NCBI GenBank assembly: GCA_022009995.1
Contig: CP091734.1
Location: forward strand, 1,465,730 to 1,529,729
DNA length: 64,000 nt
Direction: 5' to 3'
DNA from: Clostridiales bacterium
GTDB lineage: Bacteria; Bacillota; Clostridia; Christensenellales; CAG-917
Below the pieces are notes generated by a model. It was given only the letters and a program-made list of their open reading frames with translations. It ran no database searches and was not told the DNA's origin. Positions 36,826-47,104 of the stretch are shown one piece after another (the stretch's first letter is position 1; each line of letters starts with the position of its first letter). The position numbers and the translations under genes were made by a program.

Positions 36826-37674
36826 TTACATATACATGAACGTAAATGCCGTAAAAAACATAACGAGCGTAAACATAATGCTGTCAAGTCTGTCAAGAAC
36901 GCCGCCGTGACCGGGGAAGATGTTTCCAAAGTCCTTGATGTTCATGGTGCGTTTGATGCGGCTTGCCGCAAGGTCACCGATTTCCGCAAGTACGCCGCCG
37001 ACGATACCCAGAACGACGAATACCACCGCGCGCACCGCTACGCTGTCCGAAAAAGAAACGTATCCGACGGGGATAACCGCATATAAGTCAAACAGCAGGA
37101 AGAACGTTACCGCGCACAAAACGCTGCCCAGTAATCCGCCGATCGCGCCCGCGACGGTTTTTTTCGGCGATATCGACGGACAAAGTTTCCTTTTCCCCAA
37201 AGTGCTTCCGACAAGATACGCAAACGTATCCGAAAACACGGGAAGGAAAATCGCAAACGATATCGCAAACGTGCCGCCGCACGGAAACTCCCTCGAAAGC
37301 GCAAACGCAAGCGACACAAGCGCCATCGGATAAATCAGCGAAAATATCGTCGCAAGCAGGTCTTTCAGTTCCATTTCCGCTTTGAACGTGAACACCGCAA
37401 GCGCAAGGCATATCGAAAGACTCAGCGCAATCAGTATGCCCTTGTAGCCTAAAAAATACCATAAAGGATATATCGCGACGCACAACAACAGCGGCGCCCC
37501 CCAGGAATTCTTGTATTCCGACTTCCTGAAAGTATGGTACATTTCGTAAGTCCCGACGAATGCGAACGACATAATGAGCGCGTCCAGAAACCCGTAATGC
37601 ACCGCCGTGCCAAGATATAACATCGCAAATGCGTATCCGACGAGTATTATCGCCGTAACCGCGCGTTTTAACAT
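36826..37674 (-). CDS. cdsA: Phosphatidate cytidylyltransferase
   Basis: A 282-residue membrane protein with about seven helices that makes CDP-diacylglycerol. The C-terminal signature is SRIKRTMNIKDFGNIFPGHGGVLDRLDSIMF. It lies between a small unknown gene and dxr; uppS, usually next to it, is absent here. Confidence 0.94.
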   Translation of the reverse strand: MLKRAVTAIILVGYAFAMLYLGTAVHYGFLDALIMSFAFVGTYEMYHTFRKSEYKNSWGAPLLLCVAIYPLWYFLGYKGILIALSLSICLALAVFTFKAEMELKDLLATIFSLIYPMALVSLAFALSREFPCGGTFAISFAIFLPVFSDTFAYLVGSTLGKRKLCPSISPKKTVAGAIGGLLGSVLCAVTFFLLFDLYAVIPVGYVSFSDSVAVRAVVFVVLGIVGGVLAEIGDLAASRIKRTMNIKDFGNIFPGHGGVLDRLDSIMFTLVMFFTAFTFMYM

Positions 37675-37677
37675 AAA

Positions 37678-37890
37678 TTATTCCTCCGAAAGCGGAACGG
37701 ACAGACGGAATTTCGACGTGACGAGCACGGCTTTGTTTCCCGTGACGTCCGCCCTTACGACAAGTTCCGAATCGTATCCGTCGTCGCGCTTAGAATCGTT
37801 TTTAACGATTTCGACGTCGATAATCCCTTGTTTTGCAAGTTCTTTTTCGACGTCGTCAATTTTTTTACCGGAAAACTCGGCTTTATACAC
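37678..37890 (-). CDS. Small protein of unknown function at the uppS position
   Basis: A 70-residue soluble protein (MYKAEFSGKKIDDVEKELA...) with a helix followed by strands. GTG at 37888-37890 overlaps the frr end by 8 nt, and the stop is 4 bp from cdsA, so it is clearly in the operon. I do not recognise the family. No undecaprenyl-diphosphate synthase motif is present. Confidence 0.6.
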   Translation of the reverse strand: MYKAEFSGKKIDDVEKELAKQGIIDVEIVKNDSKRDDGYDSELVVRADVTGNKAVLVTSKFRLSVPLSEE

Positions 37891-38458
37891 TCATTACCTC
37901 GTCTTCTTTTTTCTTTGCGGTTTCGTCAACCTTTTCGATTTCCTTCGCGAGGCGTTTATCGACTTCTTCCAGGAAGTTTGTCAGGTCGTCTTCGGTGATC
38001 GTGCTGTCTTTTTTGAGTTTTTTAAGTTCTTCGTTGATGTCGCGACGATGATTTCTTAAAACGATTTTGGTTTCTTCCGCGCCCTGTTTAATGTCTTTTA
38101 CAAGCGCGCGACGTCTTTCTTCGGTAACTTCGGGGAAAACAAGACGAATCACCGTGCCGTCGTTGTTGGGCGTGATGCCGACGTTTGCGGCAAGTATTGC
38201 TTTTTCAACGTTTTTGAGCGCGCTTTTGTCCCATACCGACACGACAAGCACACGCGCTTCCGCAATAGTAACGTTCGCCATCTGATTAAGCGGCGTCATC
38301 GTTCCGTAATATTCAACCTCGACCTTGTCAAGAATGTGGGGATTTGCGCGACCTGCGCGGATTCCCTGCAACTCGGACTTGTAATTTTCAAAAGTTTTAG
38401 CATTTTCTTCGTCGAAAGTTTCAAACAAAAAATCGACTTCTTCGATACCGAAAGCCAT
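37883..38458 (-). CDS. frr: Ribosome recycling factor
   Basis: A 191-residue RRF with GIRAGRANPHILDKVEVEYYG and the C-terminal VKDIKQGAEETKIVLRNHRRDIN. GGAGG precedes ATG at 38456-38458. It separates from pyrH by a terminator and its own promoter, and leads the frr-cdsA-dxr-rseP-ispG operon. Confidence 0.96.
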   Translation of the reverse strand: MAFGIEEVDFLFETFDEENAKTFENYKSELQGIRAGRANPHILDKVEVEYYGTMTPLNQMANVTIAEARVLVVSVWDKSALKNVEKAILAANVGITPNNDGTVIRLVFPEVTEERRRALVKDIKQGAEETKIVLRNHRRDINEELKKLKKDSTITEDDLTNFLEEVDKRLAKEIEKVDETAKKKEDEVMSV

Positions 38459-38489
38459 ATATTCCTCCAAAATACATTTTAGTAAAAAT

Positions 38490-38519
38490 ATTATAACATA
38501 CTAAAATATATAAAAGCAA
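38490..38519 (-). promoter_or_regulatory. Promoter of frr operon
   Basis: TTGCTT and TATAAT with an 18-bp spacer, about 32 bp before frr. Confidence 0.6.
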
Positions 38520-38698
38520 GTACTTGGTAAAAATAAATGCGCGAACGCTCTTAATTAAAAGGCGCGGCGATTTTGATGTTTTGACGTTTTATACTGTTTT
38601 TTGTCAGTCGAAAATTGAATGAAATTTGTCCGTTCAATAAGAATAAACAGCGGCGTTATTTGCAAAAAAACATATGGTTTTCAATCACGAACAAAATA

Positions 38699-38728
38699 CA
38701 AAAAACGCACGTGATACGTGCGTTTTTG
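38699..38728 (-). terminator. Bidirectional terminator after pyrH
   Basis: ACGCACG pairs with CGTGCGT around TGATA; A and T tracts flank both sides. The stretch 38520-38698 between it and the frr promoter holds no gene. Confidence 0.8.
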
Positions 38729-38756
38729 TTGTTTTTTGTTAAGTTTTTGTCAAAAA

Positions 38757-39461
38757 TTATTCGATAATTGTACCGATTTTCTGTCCCGTCGCCGCCTTGT
38801 AAATGCTGTCTTTTTCGTTCAGCGCAAACGTTACGATGGGGATATGGTTTTCCATACAAAGAGATACCGCGGTCGTGTCCATAACCTGCAAACCGTCCTT
38901 GATGACGTCAAGATATCCGATTTTGTCGTACTTTCTGGCGTCGGGATTATTCTTCGGATCGCTGTCGTAAACGCCGTCGATATTTTTGGCTTGCAACAAT
39001 ACGTCCGCCTGAATTTCCGCAGCCCTGAGCGCCGCGCCCGTGTCGGTGCTGAAATACGGGTTGCCCGTACCGCACGCCATGATGACGACGCGACCTTTTT
39101 CAAGATGGCGGATCGCACGGCGTAAAATGTAAGGCTCTGCGACTCTGGGCATTTCGATTGCCGTCATAACGCGCGTAGGCACGCCCGCGTGTTCCAAAGC
39201 GTCCTGCATTGCAAGCGAGTTGATGACGGTTGCGAGCATACCCATATGGTCGGCAGTCGTTCTGTCCATATCCGCGCCCTGACGTCCGCGCCAGAAGTTG
39301 CCGCCGCCGATGATGATGCCGATCTGGATACCCATATTCCTGACTTTCGCGATTTGTTCCACAACGCCCGCGATAACGGCGTTGTTCAGTCCGAATCCGT
39401 TTTCACCCGCAAGGGCTTCGCCGCTGATTTTAATGACGACTCTTGTATATTTGTTATCCAT
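38757..39461 (-). CDS. pyrH: UMP kinase
   Basis: A 234-residue amino-acid-kinase-fold enzyme with [28 protein letters not shown] and [33 protein letters not shown] at 39459-39461 follows AGGAGA. It follows tsf across a terminator. Confidence 0.97.
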   Translation of the reverse strand: MDNKYTRVVIKISGEALAGENGFGLNNAVIAGVVEQIAKVRNMGIQIGIIIGGGNFWRGRQGADMDRTTADHMGMLATVINSLAMQDALEHAGVPTRVMTAIEMPRVAEPYILRRAIRHLEKGRVVIMACGTGNPYFSTDTGAALRAAEIQADVLLQAKNIDGVYDSDPKNNPDARKYDKIGYLDVIKDGLQVMDTTAVSLCMENHIPIVTFALNEKDSIYKAATGQKIGTIIE

Positions 39462-39486
39462 ATAGTCTCTCCTGATTCGAAAATTC

Positions 39487-39514
39487 AAAAAAAAGGACGC
39501 AAAAGCGTCCTTTT
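39487..39514 (-). terminator. Terminator between tsf and pyrH
   Basis: GGACGC pairs with GCGTCC around AAAA; eight T follow on the minus strand. Confidence 0.75.
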
Positions 39515-39524
39515 CAAAAGGTAA

Positions 39525-40199
39525 TTAACCGTTTTGTTGCATTTTTGCGAGGTTTTCGCTGATTTCGCCGAGATAATCGTCTTTTCTCTTTTCGATGCCT
39601 TCGCCCATTTCGTAACGAACGAAACGACGAATCGCGACCTTCTCGCCGACCTTTGCGGTAACTTCGGTCTGATATTGTTTAATGGTTTTGCCGGGATCTT
39701 TGAAGAAATCCTGTTCAAGAAGGCAAACTTCTTTGTAGTATTTCTGAATGCGACCGTCAACCATCTTTTCGATGATGTTCAAGGGCTTCGGCTTGGGTTC
39801 CGCAAGAGCCTGATTCTTGTAAATTTCACGTTCAAGTTCAACCGCTTTCGCGTCAAGGTCTTCGATAGCGACGCAAGTAGGTTTCATAGAAGCGATCTGG
39901 AGAGCGACGTCGTGAGCGAACGCTTTGAAGTCGTCGCTTTTTGCAACGAAGTCGGTTTCGCAGTTGACCTCGACGAGAACGCCGATTTTACCGCCCATGT
40001 GGATATAACTTTCGACAATGCCTTCCGCTGCAACGCGGCCTGCTTTTTTGGCTGCGGTTGCCGCGCCCTTTTCGCGAAGAATGGTGACTGCTTTGTCCAT
40101 GTCGCCGTCCGCTTCGGTAAGAGCCTTTTTGCAATCCATCATACCTGCGCCCGTGCGAGCGCGCAAATCCATAACGTCTTTACTGGTGAATGCTGCCAT
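39525..40199 (-). CDS. tsf: Elongation factor Ts
   Basis: A 224-residue EF-Ts with the N-terminal [25 protein letters not shown] motif and [10 protein letters not shown]. It exchanges nucleotide on EF-Tu. It follows rpsB in the standard order; frame intact. Confidence 0.97.
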   Translation of the reverse strand: MAAFTSKDVMDLRARTGAGMMDCKKALTEADGDMDKAVTILREKGAATAAKKAGRVAAEGIVESYIHMGGKIGVLVEVNCETDFVAKSDDFKAFAHDVALQIASMKPTCVAIEDLDAKAVELEREIYKNQALAEPKPKPLNIIEKMVDGRIQKYYKEVCLLEQDFFKDPGKTIKQYQTEVTAKVGEKVAIRRFVRYEMGEGIEKRKDDYLGEISENLAKMQQNG

Positions 40200-40217
40200 A
40201 TATCTGAAATCCTCCGA

Positions 40218-41057
40218 TTATTTTGCTTCCGCTTCCGCGATTGCTTTGTCAAGCGCTTCTTCTTTGGTCAAAGGAGCGACTGCTTCTTCAACGACTTCTT
40301 CAACCGTTTCTTTTTCTTTTGCTTCTTCGGCTGCTTCGGCGTTTGCTTCCGCATGTGCCGCCGCTACTGCGTCAACGCCCTGTTTCGCCTCGATAACGGC
40401 GTCTGCCATAAGCGATGCGAAGAGTTTGATTGCGCGGATTGCGTCGTCGTTGCCGGGGATAACGTAATCGACAAGGTCGGGATCGCAGTTGGTATCGACG
40501 ACGCCGACGATGGGAATATTGAGAAGGCGCGCTTCTTTAACGGCGATTTCTTCCTTTTTAAGGTCGACTACGAAGAGTGCACCGGGAAGTTCACGCATGT
40601 TTTTGATGCCGCCGAGGTTCTTTTCAAGTTGGTCGCGTTCGGCTTTGAGACCGATAACTTCTTTTTTGGGAAGAAGATCGAACTCGCCGACGATTTCCAT
40701 CTGATTGAGTTTGTTGAGCCTGTCGATACGAGATTTAATGGTTTTGAAGTTGGTGAGCGTACCGCCGAGCCATCTTTGGTTGATGTAGTACATTCCGCAA
40801 CGTTCCGCTTCCGACTGGATTGCGTCCTGCGCCTGTTTTTTCGTACCTACGAAAAGGATGTCTTTGCCTTCCGACGCAACCTGACGAATGAAAGCGTATG
40901 CTTCCTCCACCTTTTCAACCGAGATCTGCAAATCGATAATGTGAATATCGTTTCTTGCAGCGTAGATGTACTTTGCCATTTTCGGATTCCAACGCTTTGT
41001 CTGGTGACCGAAGTGAACGCCTGCTTCAAGCAGTTGTTTCATTGATGTTACTGCCAT
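40218..41057 (-). CDS. rpsB: Ribosomal protein S2
   Basis: A 279-residue S2 with [22 protein letters not shown] and [13 protein letters not shown], plus a Glu/Ala-rich tail of about 50 residues that is longer than in model species. GGAGG precedes ATG at 41055-41057. Confidence 0.97.
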   Translation of the reverse strand: MAVTSMKQLLEAGVHFGHQTKRWNPKMAKYIYAARNDIHIIDLQISVEKVEEAYAFIRQVASEGKDILFVGTKKQAQDAIQSEAERCGMYYINQRWLGGTLTNFKTIKSRIDRLNKLNQMEIVGEFDLLPKKEVIGLKAERDQLEKNLGGIKNMRELPGALFVVDLKKEEIAVKEARLLNIPIVGVVDTNCDPDLVDYVIPGNDDAIRAIKLFASLMADAVIEAKQGVDAVAAAHAEANAEAAEEAKEKETVEEVVEEAVAPLTKEEALDKAIAEAEAK

Positions 41058-41156
41058 AAAAAAATACCTCCGTTTTTTACTCCTCCCCGAAAGTTTGCGA
41101 CAAATGAACTCAAAAAGCACGGATTTGTCAACCCACGGGTGCGGATTTTCGAAAGA

Positions 41157-41185
41157 ATTATATCATAACGGGAAAATCTTGGCAA
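41157..41185 (-). promoter_or_regulatory. Promoter of rpsB-tsf
   Basis: TTGCCA and TATAAT with a 17-bp spacer. A leader of about 90 nt follows before rpsB, where an S2-type autoregulatory structure could lie. Confidence 0.65.
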
Positions 41186-41243
41186 ACGAAATAAGGCGGG
41201 TTTTGAAATAATTATAGATAATTATATTACTTTTTTTTCGGTT

Positions 41244-41582
41244 TTAACCGCCGACGTTTTCGATATGTTCGACGTCGTCGCCCGAAATTGCGATAACGTC
41301 GATGCGAAGCGTCTTGTCGTAAAGACGATGAATCTGTGTGTAAAGATTAATAAATCTTTTGTACCTTGCGATTTTTGCGGGAGTTACCGCTTCAAGCGCG
41401 TATCCGTACGAATATGTCGTGCGCGACTTGACCTCGATAAAGCAAACGTCGCCGTCCGGCGCGGTCGCGATAAGGTCAACCTCGATGCCCATAAGTTTTT
41501 CGTTGCGACCGATTATTTTGTATCCCTTGCTTTTAAGGTACCCTTCCGCAAGGCTTTCTCCCCTTATGCCTTCCGCTCTCAT
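41244..41582 (-). CDS. yraN: YraN/UPF0102 family nuclease-like protein
   Basis: A 112-residue protein with the restriction-endonuclease-like fold signature GIEVDLIATAPDGDVCFIEVKSR. It overlaps the rnhB stop by 4 nt, the common clostridial pair. Function unproven in the family. Confidence 0.9.
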   Translation of the reverse strand: MRAEGIRGESLAEGYLKSKGYKIIGRNEKLMGIEVDLIATAPDGDVCFIEVKSRTTYSYGYALEAVTPAKIARYKRFINLYTQIHRLYDKTLRIDVIAISGDDVEHIENVGG

Positions 41583-42183
41583 TTGTTATCTCCGACAAAA
41601 TTTTTAATGAACGATTTTCTGTGAATTGGCGTCGCGCCTTTCTCTTTCAATGCGGCGATATGCTTTGCGCTGCCGTATCCTTTGTTGCTTTTGAAACCGT
41701 AATCGGGATAAATCTCGTCGGCTTTTATCATATAAGCGTCACGGGTGACCTTTGCGAGAATCGACGCGCAACCGATTGAATATGACAACGAGTCGCCTTG
41801 ATTATTGCGTGCGTTTTATATGGAATATCGAGTTGCACCGCGTCCACAAGCACGACGTCCGGCTTGACTTTCAGGCTCATAATCGCCTGTTTCATTGCCT
41901 GTTTCGTCGCGTTCAGAATGTTGATTTCGTCAATGACTTCGGGGCCGACGCTCACAATCGACATATCGACAGCCGCTTCGCAAATTTGCGGAAAAAGTTT
42001 TTCGCGCTTCTTTTCCGAAAGTTTTTTGCTGTCGTCGACGCCGTCGACAATTTTCGACAAATCCATGATGACGGCGCACACGGTAACGGGACCGGCGAGC
42101 GGACCGCGCCCGACCTCGTCAACGCCGCAAATGTACCTTGCGCCCTTTTCGATATAAAGATTTTCGTAAAACAATTTATCCAT
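41579..42183 (-). CDS. rnhB: Ribonuclease HII (frameshifted in this sequence)
   Basis: About 201 residues. It removes ribonucleotides from DNA. The active-site blocks GVDEVGRGPLAGPVTVCAV (D, E) and DVVLVDAVQLDI (D) are present, and the C-terminal SIGCASILAKVTRDAYM. One G is missing near 41797, restoring IIKGDSLSYSIGCASI. ATG at 42181-42183. Confidence 0.94.
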
Positions 42184-42261
42184 AATATTTGTTCTTTTTC
42201 GCAATTATTTTCGCAAAAACACCGAAAAATAAATCAAAATTTGTATCTATTAAAACAAGGT

Positions 42262-42580
42262 TACCCTTCCGGGAGATTCTCACGTCGCTTCGCTCCTCAG
42301 AATGACATAAACTAAAAAACTCTCCCAAAACGGCGAGAATTACGTCGCACACTTCGTTTTTGAAATCACGTTATCCGGGGCGATAACGCTCACTCTTTTG
42401 CTCGTGTGCGCCTTTTCCCCACGGGTACACAGTATCCCGCGGGGTCCCCAAAATTAAAATCGTCAGAATTTTGATGAGATTTTGACGTTTCTTGGCAAGT
42501 TCTTACGAGGGCGCGTACTTAGGCGTACGTAACCGAGTAAGGTTTTGCCAAAAACTCAAAAGGTCGCAAAATTATGACGA
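42262..42580. repeat. Composite dispersed repeat, copy 3, downstream of folD
   Basis: Has all modules: CCCTTCCGGGAGATT with CAGAATGACATAA, AAAACGGCGAGAATT, the CCCCACGGG...CCCGCGGGG hairpin (42415-42449), and the 110-bp module (42469-42578) matching 20749-20858 at about 97 percent by eye. It overlaps the last codons of folD. The rest of 42184-42555 has no gene. Confidence 0.7.
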
Positions 42581-43413
42581 TTTTTTGCGGCGAGCAAGGT
42601 GTTGTGCATAAGCATCGTCACCGTCATCGGTCCCACCCCACCCGGGACGGGAGTGATAAACGAGCAAACGTCTTTTACGTTTTCAAAATCCACGTCGCCC
42701 GAAAGCTTGCCGTTTTCGTCGCGGGAAATGCCGACGTCGATAACGACCGCGCCGTCTTTCACCATATCTTTCGTGATTAATTTAGGTTTTCCGACGGCAA
42801 CGACAAGAATATCCGCCGTTTTTGTAAATTCTTTAAGGTTTTGCGTTTTGCTGTGGCAAATCGTAACGGTTGCATCGCGTTGCAAAAGAAGTTGCAATGT
42901 CGGACGTCCGACGATATTGCTGCGCCCGACGATCACGGCGTGTTTCCCTGCGATTTTTACGCCCGTCGATTCGATAAGAGCGATGATCCCCTGCGGCGTA
43001 CAAGGCGCAAGGTCGGGGGTGCCGAGGCAAAGTAAACCCGTCTGGTATGCGGAAAATCCGTCCACGTCCTTGTTCACGTCGATATGCGCGGTTACCTTTT
43101 TCTCGTCGATAGAATCGGGCAAAGGAAGTTGCACCAGAATACCGCTGACCGTATCGTCGGCGTTGAGCCGCTCGATTTCGTCGATAAGTTCCTTTTCGGT
43201 AACGGTCAAGGGAAAGCGGCAAAGAATACTTTTTATGCCGACTTCTTCCGATGCTTTTACCTTATTTTTTACGTAAAGTTCGCTTGACGGATCGTTGCCG
43301 ACAAGAATGACGACAAGACACGCTTCAACGCCCTTTGATTTAAGTTCTGCGACCTGCGCCTTTATATCCGCGCGGATTTTTGACGACAAGGCCTTTCCGT
43401 CGATAATCTGCAT
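42556..43413 (-). CDS. folD: Methylenetetrahydrofolate dehydrogenase/cyclohydrolase FolD
   Basis: A 285-residue bifunctional enzyme with YVKNKVKASEEVGI, VQLPLPDSIDE, PCTPQGII and the NADP motif VIVGRSNIVGRP, GGVGPMTVTMLMHNTL. Its last codons are formed by the dispersed repeat at 42469-42578, so the C-terminus (KNRHNFATF) may be repeat-derived. TAATG overlap with nusB. Confidence 0.95.
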   Translation of the reverse strand: MQIIDGKALSSKIRADIKAQVAELKSKGVEACLVVILVGNDPSSELYVKNKVKASEEVGIKSILCRFPLTVTEKELIDEIERLNADDTVSGILVQLPLPDSIDEKKVTAHIDVNKDVDGFSAYQTGLLCLGTPDLAPCTPQGIIALIESTGVKIAGKHAVIVGRSNIVGRPTLQLLLQRDATVTICHSKTQNLKEFTKTADILVVAVGKPKLITKDMVKDGAVVIDVGISRDENGKLSGDVDFENVKDVCSFITPVPGGVGPMTVTMLMHNTLLAAKNRHNFATF

Positions 43414-43818
43414 TATTCCTCCGTCAGCGCCTTATTGACGCTTGCAAGCACGCCGTTGACGTAAGATTTGCTCTTTTCCGTGGAATATCTTTTGACAAGT
43501 TCGACCGCCTCGTTGATACTGACGGCGGCGGGAACTTCCGGGACGTATTTCATCTCGTAAACGCTGACGATCATCGCGGCAAGGTCGGGCTTGTAAATGC
43601 GGTCGATATTAAAGCCGTTGGAATACTTTGCGACAATGCCCTTCAATTCGTCAAGATGCGTATAAATGCCGTCGTACGCCTTTCTGACGTACTGTTTGTC
43701 GGAGTCGGTCAAAGACGCGTCCATAAGGTACGCTTCCAGAGTGACGTCGTTTATCTTCCGAAAAAAGTTGTTCGAACGTGAGTTGGAAAAGATGTTCTCG
43801 TGCGGTGCTTCTGCTCAT
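43413..43818 (-). CDS. nusB: Transcription antitermination factor NusB (frameshifted in this sequence)
   Basis: About 135 residues. The N-terminus MSRSTAREHLFQLTFEQL and, after removal of one T from a six-base run near 43765, RKINDVTLEAYLMDASLTDSDKQYV, then the helical C-terminus with PAAVSINEAVELVKRYSTEKSKSYVNGVL. It binds boxA RNA with S10. It overlaps folD. Confidence 0.92.
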
Positions 43819-43877
43819 ATAAACCTCTGAAATTCAAAAACAATTAGCCCGTCGTAAAAACGAGGGCTAAGTGAAAG

Positions 43878-44293
43878 TTATGCGTTTTCTTCTTCGGATT
43901 TTGCGACGTCGTCGGTTTCTTCGTCGTCAAAGTCGTGAACAATCACGGGGGTGTCGTCGGTTTCTTCGACGATAATACTGACAACCGAAACGTTGACTTC
44001 TCCCACCTTGTAGCAGGTTTCCTTTTCGATTGCTTTTTTGATTGCAATCTGAACCTTGCAGACGGTGTCGGGAATGTTGTAGCCGTACAAAATATTCAGA
44101 TAAATATCGATATCGACGGTGTTGTCGCTTTAACGTAAGCGTGGACGTCGTTGTCTTTGATGATACGCGACTTGTCGGGGTTTTTCCCAAGAAGCTCCGC
44201 CCCTTCGATTTCGGCGGCTGCGCGAGATGCGATGTCCGCGATGATTTCGGCGTAAACTTCCGTATTCGATTTCACTGACTTGATTTTTGCCAT
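43878..44293 (-). CDS. Asp23/Gls24 family protein (frameshifted in this sequence)
   Basis: About 138 residues, an Asp23/Gls24 domain protein with EVYAEIIADIASRAAAEIEGAELLG and NILYGYNIPDTVCKVQIAIKKAIE, ending in an acidic tail. The frame changes near 44125 by one base. In Clostridia this gene lies between the spoIIIA operon and nusB, as here. The family is linked to the cell envelope. Confidence 0.85.
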
Positions 44294-44373
44294 ACTATCC
44301 TCCGAATTACGGATATTATAGCATATTTTTTCGTCTTATACAAGCAATTATACCCGTTCCCCGACACATTTTA

Positions 44374-44861
44374 TCAGTATTGACAGACGATTACGTCGTT
44401 TGCGGTGTAGCTCGTTTCATTGGTCACGACGCTGAGAATCTGAGCGACTTCCTGCGCTTCCAGATTATCGTCGGCGACGACCACCGTGCAGTTCTTGTCG
44501 GAAAGAGTTACGATTACATCGCGAAATCCGCGCGCCTGAATAAGTCTTTCCAACAGAAGTTCGTTTCCATCTGCGTGCATACGCTCTGTTTCTGCGTTTC
44601 TGCCGCCGTTTTTGCGGACGCGCTTGCGCTCTCGGACGAAATTATCGCGTCAAGATAATCGATAAGTTCCTGACGGGTGGTTTCCCTTGACGAGCGGAAA
44701 CTTTTGAAAGTTTCGGTAACGGTAGGTTCGTTTGTGTTCGTCGTCAGCGTTTCCTGACGTTTCGTGAGCTTTGTGTTGAGCCATACGTTAAGGACGGCGG
44801 ACACCACAAGGAGAACGGTCATAATCGACAATACCGCGATTTTCTTTTTGTTGTTTTTCAT
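44374..44861 (-). CDS. spoIIIAH: Stage III sporulation protein AH (frameshifted in this sequence)
   Basis: About 162 residues with one N-terminal membrane helix and a C-terminal ring-forming domain (LLLERLIQARGFRDVIVTLSDKNCTVVVA). It pairs with SpoIIQ across the forespore membranes. The frame changes near 44578. Last gene of the spoIIIA operon. Confidence 0.9.
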
Positions 44862-44874
44862 ATAAACCCTCCAT

Positions 44875-45435
44875 TTAATTCATTATGAAAATTTCGATTA
44901 TTTTTTCGTTTACGTTCAGGGCGGTTGCGACGGCTTTTAAGATATTCAGCCTTACGGCGACGTCTTTCGCCCCTTCCGCCACAACTATTACGCCGGTGAT
45001 TTTCGGCGCGACGGTTTTTTCGATAAGCGGTTTTTTGTTTTCGTCAAACACGGCGGTTGACTTTTCTTCGGTAACGGTGGTCGTAAGGTTCGCCCCGCCC
45101 GAGTCGTCGGTGCGCGTCGTCGTATTCGTCGTTTTGTCAAAGGCGTAAACGGTTTCGAAATTGCCGTCGTAACCGATGTACACTTCGACTTTTCCCGCTC
45201 CTTTTATCTTTGATAAAACCGCCGCAAGCCTTTCTTCGTCCGACGCCGTTTCGACAATCGTCGCCCCCGCGTTTCCGCTTTCAGCCTGCTTCTTCTTCGC
45301 CTCGCGTACGATTCCGTAAAGCAAAAGGATTATCGCAATTAAAATTATGCAGACGATGATTTCGATATTCTTTACGCTTTTGATTTTTCGGATAAAATCC
45401 TTAAACGGTTTTTTCTTTTCTTCGTTATCGTTCAT
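44875..45435 (-). CDS. spoIIIAG: Stage III sporulation protein AG
   Basis: A 186-residue protein with one helix (IEIIVCIILIAIILLLYGI) and a ring-building domain (LAAVLSKIKGAGKVEVYIGY). Forms part of the mother-cell/forespore channel. Overlaps AF by 11 nt. Confidence 0.92.
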   Translation of the reverse strand: MNDNEEKKKPFKDFIRKIKSVKNIEIIVCIILIAIILLLYGIVREAKKKQAESGNAGATIVETASDEERLAAVLSKIKGAGKVEVYIGYDGNFETVYAFDKTTNTTTRTDDSGGANLTTTVTEEKSTAVFDENKKPLIEKTVAPKITGVIVVAEGAKDVAVRLNILKAVATALNVNEKIIEIFIMN

Positions 45436-45910
45436 AAAAAACCCTCAGTTTGTCTTCCGGGACGCCCGAAAACTTTGAGATTTCGCTTTTCAACGCCCCG
45501 ATATCAATACTATTCGACTTGTCCCGCTCAAATGACTTATCGGACAAAATAACGTTTACGTAGTCAATTTCCGACGAAGTTTCGCTTTTTACGACGAATT
45601 TTACCTTTGCTTCGATTCCCTTTTCTTTCAGAAACTTTTCGATATTCCTTTCCTGCGTTTTATATGCGTTCGTCGCCACGCCGTATAAAAACGTTTCGTC
45701 GATTTCAAGTTCGGAGACAGTATCAAAAGCGTTCGGAAAACCCGAAAAGTCGCTTTTTAAGAGTTTCGGCAGCGGCGATACCAGAACGAACAACGTTATA
45801 AGCGCGAAAATCCCCTTGACGTATTTTTTCGTCTGTCCGTTCGGAATAAGCAGCGACGAAAGCGTCGAGAGCGCGATAACGCCCGTGATTTTCAGAAGCC
45901 ACGCGCCCAT
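45425..45910 (-). CDS. spoIIIAF: Stage III sporulation protein AF
   Basis: A 161-residue protein with two N-terminal helices and a C-terminal ring-building-like domain (IDIGALKSEISKFSGVPEDKLRV). Position between AE and AG supports the call. Confidence 0.88.
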   Translation of the reverse strand: MGAWLLKITGVIALSTLSSLLIPNGQTKKYVKGIFALITLFVLVSPLPKLLKSDFSGFPNAFDTVSELEIDETFLYGVATNAYKTQERNIEKFLKEKGIEAKVKFVVKSETSSEIDYVNVILSDKSFERDKSNSIDIGALKSEISKFSGVPEDKLRVFYER

Positions 45911-45911
45911 A

Positions 45912-47104
45912 TCACACCCCGACCGACGTCCCAGCCGTCAGCACCATCGCGAAAAACGCGAACGTTGCCCCCGCGATCGCCGCAATGAGTAACCCCGCAC
46001 ATTTTGAAATTTTCGTCAGCATATCCGATATTCCGGATACGCCAAGCGGCTCGACAACGCCTGCCGCAAATCGCAAAATAAGGTCAAACGCGATAAGTTT
46101 TCCGACGGGCGCGACGACAACCGACAACAATATCAGAAGCCCCGTCATTCCGACCGCGTTTTTGACAAGCGCGCACCCGGCAAGCACCACGTCGAATCCG
46201 TCCGACACGTAACCGCCGATTATCGGAACGTAACTTTTCACGCCGAATCGCGCCGCGTTAATCATCACTCCGTCAACGGTTTTCCCGATTACGCCGCCGA
46301 TAAGAAGATAAGCAAAAAACGCCGAAAACACCGTTTTCAACACTATGCTGCCCGCTTTTTTGAAAAAATCCGCCATTTTGTCAAGTTTGACCGCAGGCGA
46401 AATATTGCCTACCGCATTCAGTAAAACCGCGCCCGTAAAGCACGGCAGCACAAACGTTTTCACGACTTTCGTAAGCCCCACCGAAAACACGCCGACAAGG
46501 GGTTTCAGAAAGCCTACGCCGCTTGCCCCGCCCAAAGCCGTCATAAGCGTCAGAAGCACGGGAAACAATGCGGCGGACAACTTTTCGACGCGCCCGACGG
46601 TGTTTATCGTAAGAGTCAGCATATTCGCCGCCTCCGACACGATGACCGTAAGAATCGCCGAAAAGCACGCAAAATCCACGATTTCCGACGTGTTTTCGTT
46701 CAGAAATCCGGAATTAAGCCCTTTCAGCATGCCCGACATCACCGAAATCACGACAACCGTAATTATCGACGGGAGAAAACCGAGCGCGCCTTTTAATATA
46801 AGAGAGAAAATTTCGCCGATGAAATCCTTAAAAGATACGCCGACGTTGCCGTCAATAAGCCTTTTCAGAAGTTCCTTGAAACCGCCCGCGACAAACGCGC
46901 TTTCGTCGTCGGAAAGCGACGAATAATAATCTTCCAGGCTTTCAAGGTCAAGTTTTTCAAGGACCTCGTCCGTCCCGTCTTCAACCGATTTTTCTTCTTC
47001 GCCTTGTTTTGCGAACGCAACGTTTTTTTATCCCGAAAAATTGAAAATATCGCCAGAAAAACCGCAAATATTAAAAATATTTTGATTATTTTTTTGGTTT
47101 TCAT
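45912..47104 (-). CDS. spoIIIAE: Stage III sporulation protein AE (frameshifted in this sequence)
   Basis: About 397 residues with a signal peptide and about eight membrane helices (ITVVVISVMSGMLKGLN, SKCAGLLIAAIAGATFAFFA). It is the polytopic channel component. A seven-A run near 47025 carries the frame change just after the signal peptide, restoring NVAFAKQGEEEKSVEDG. Confidence 0.9.
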
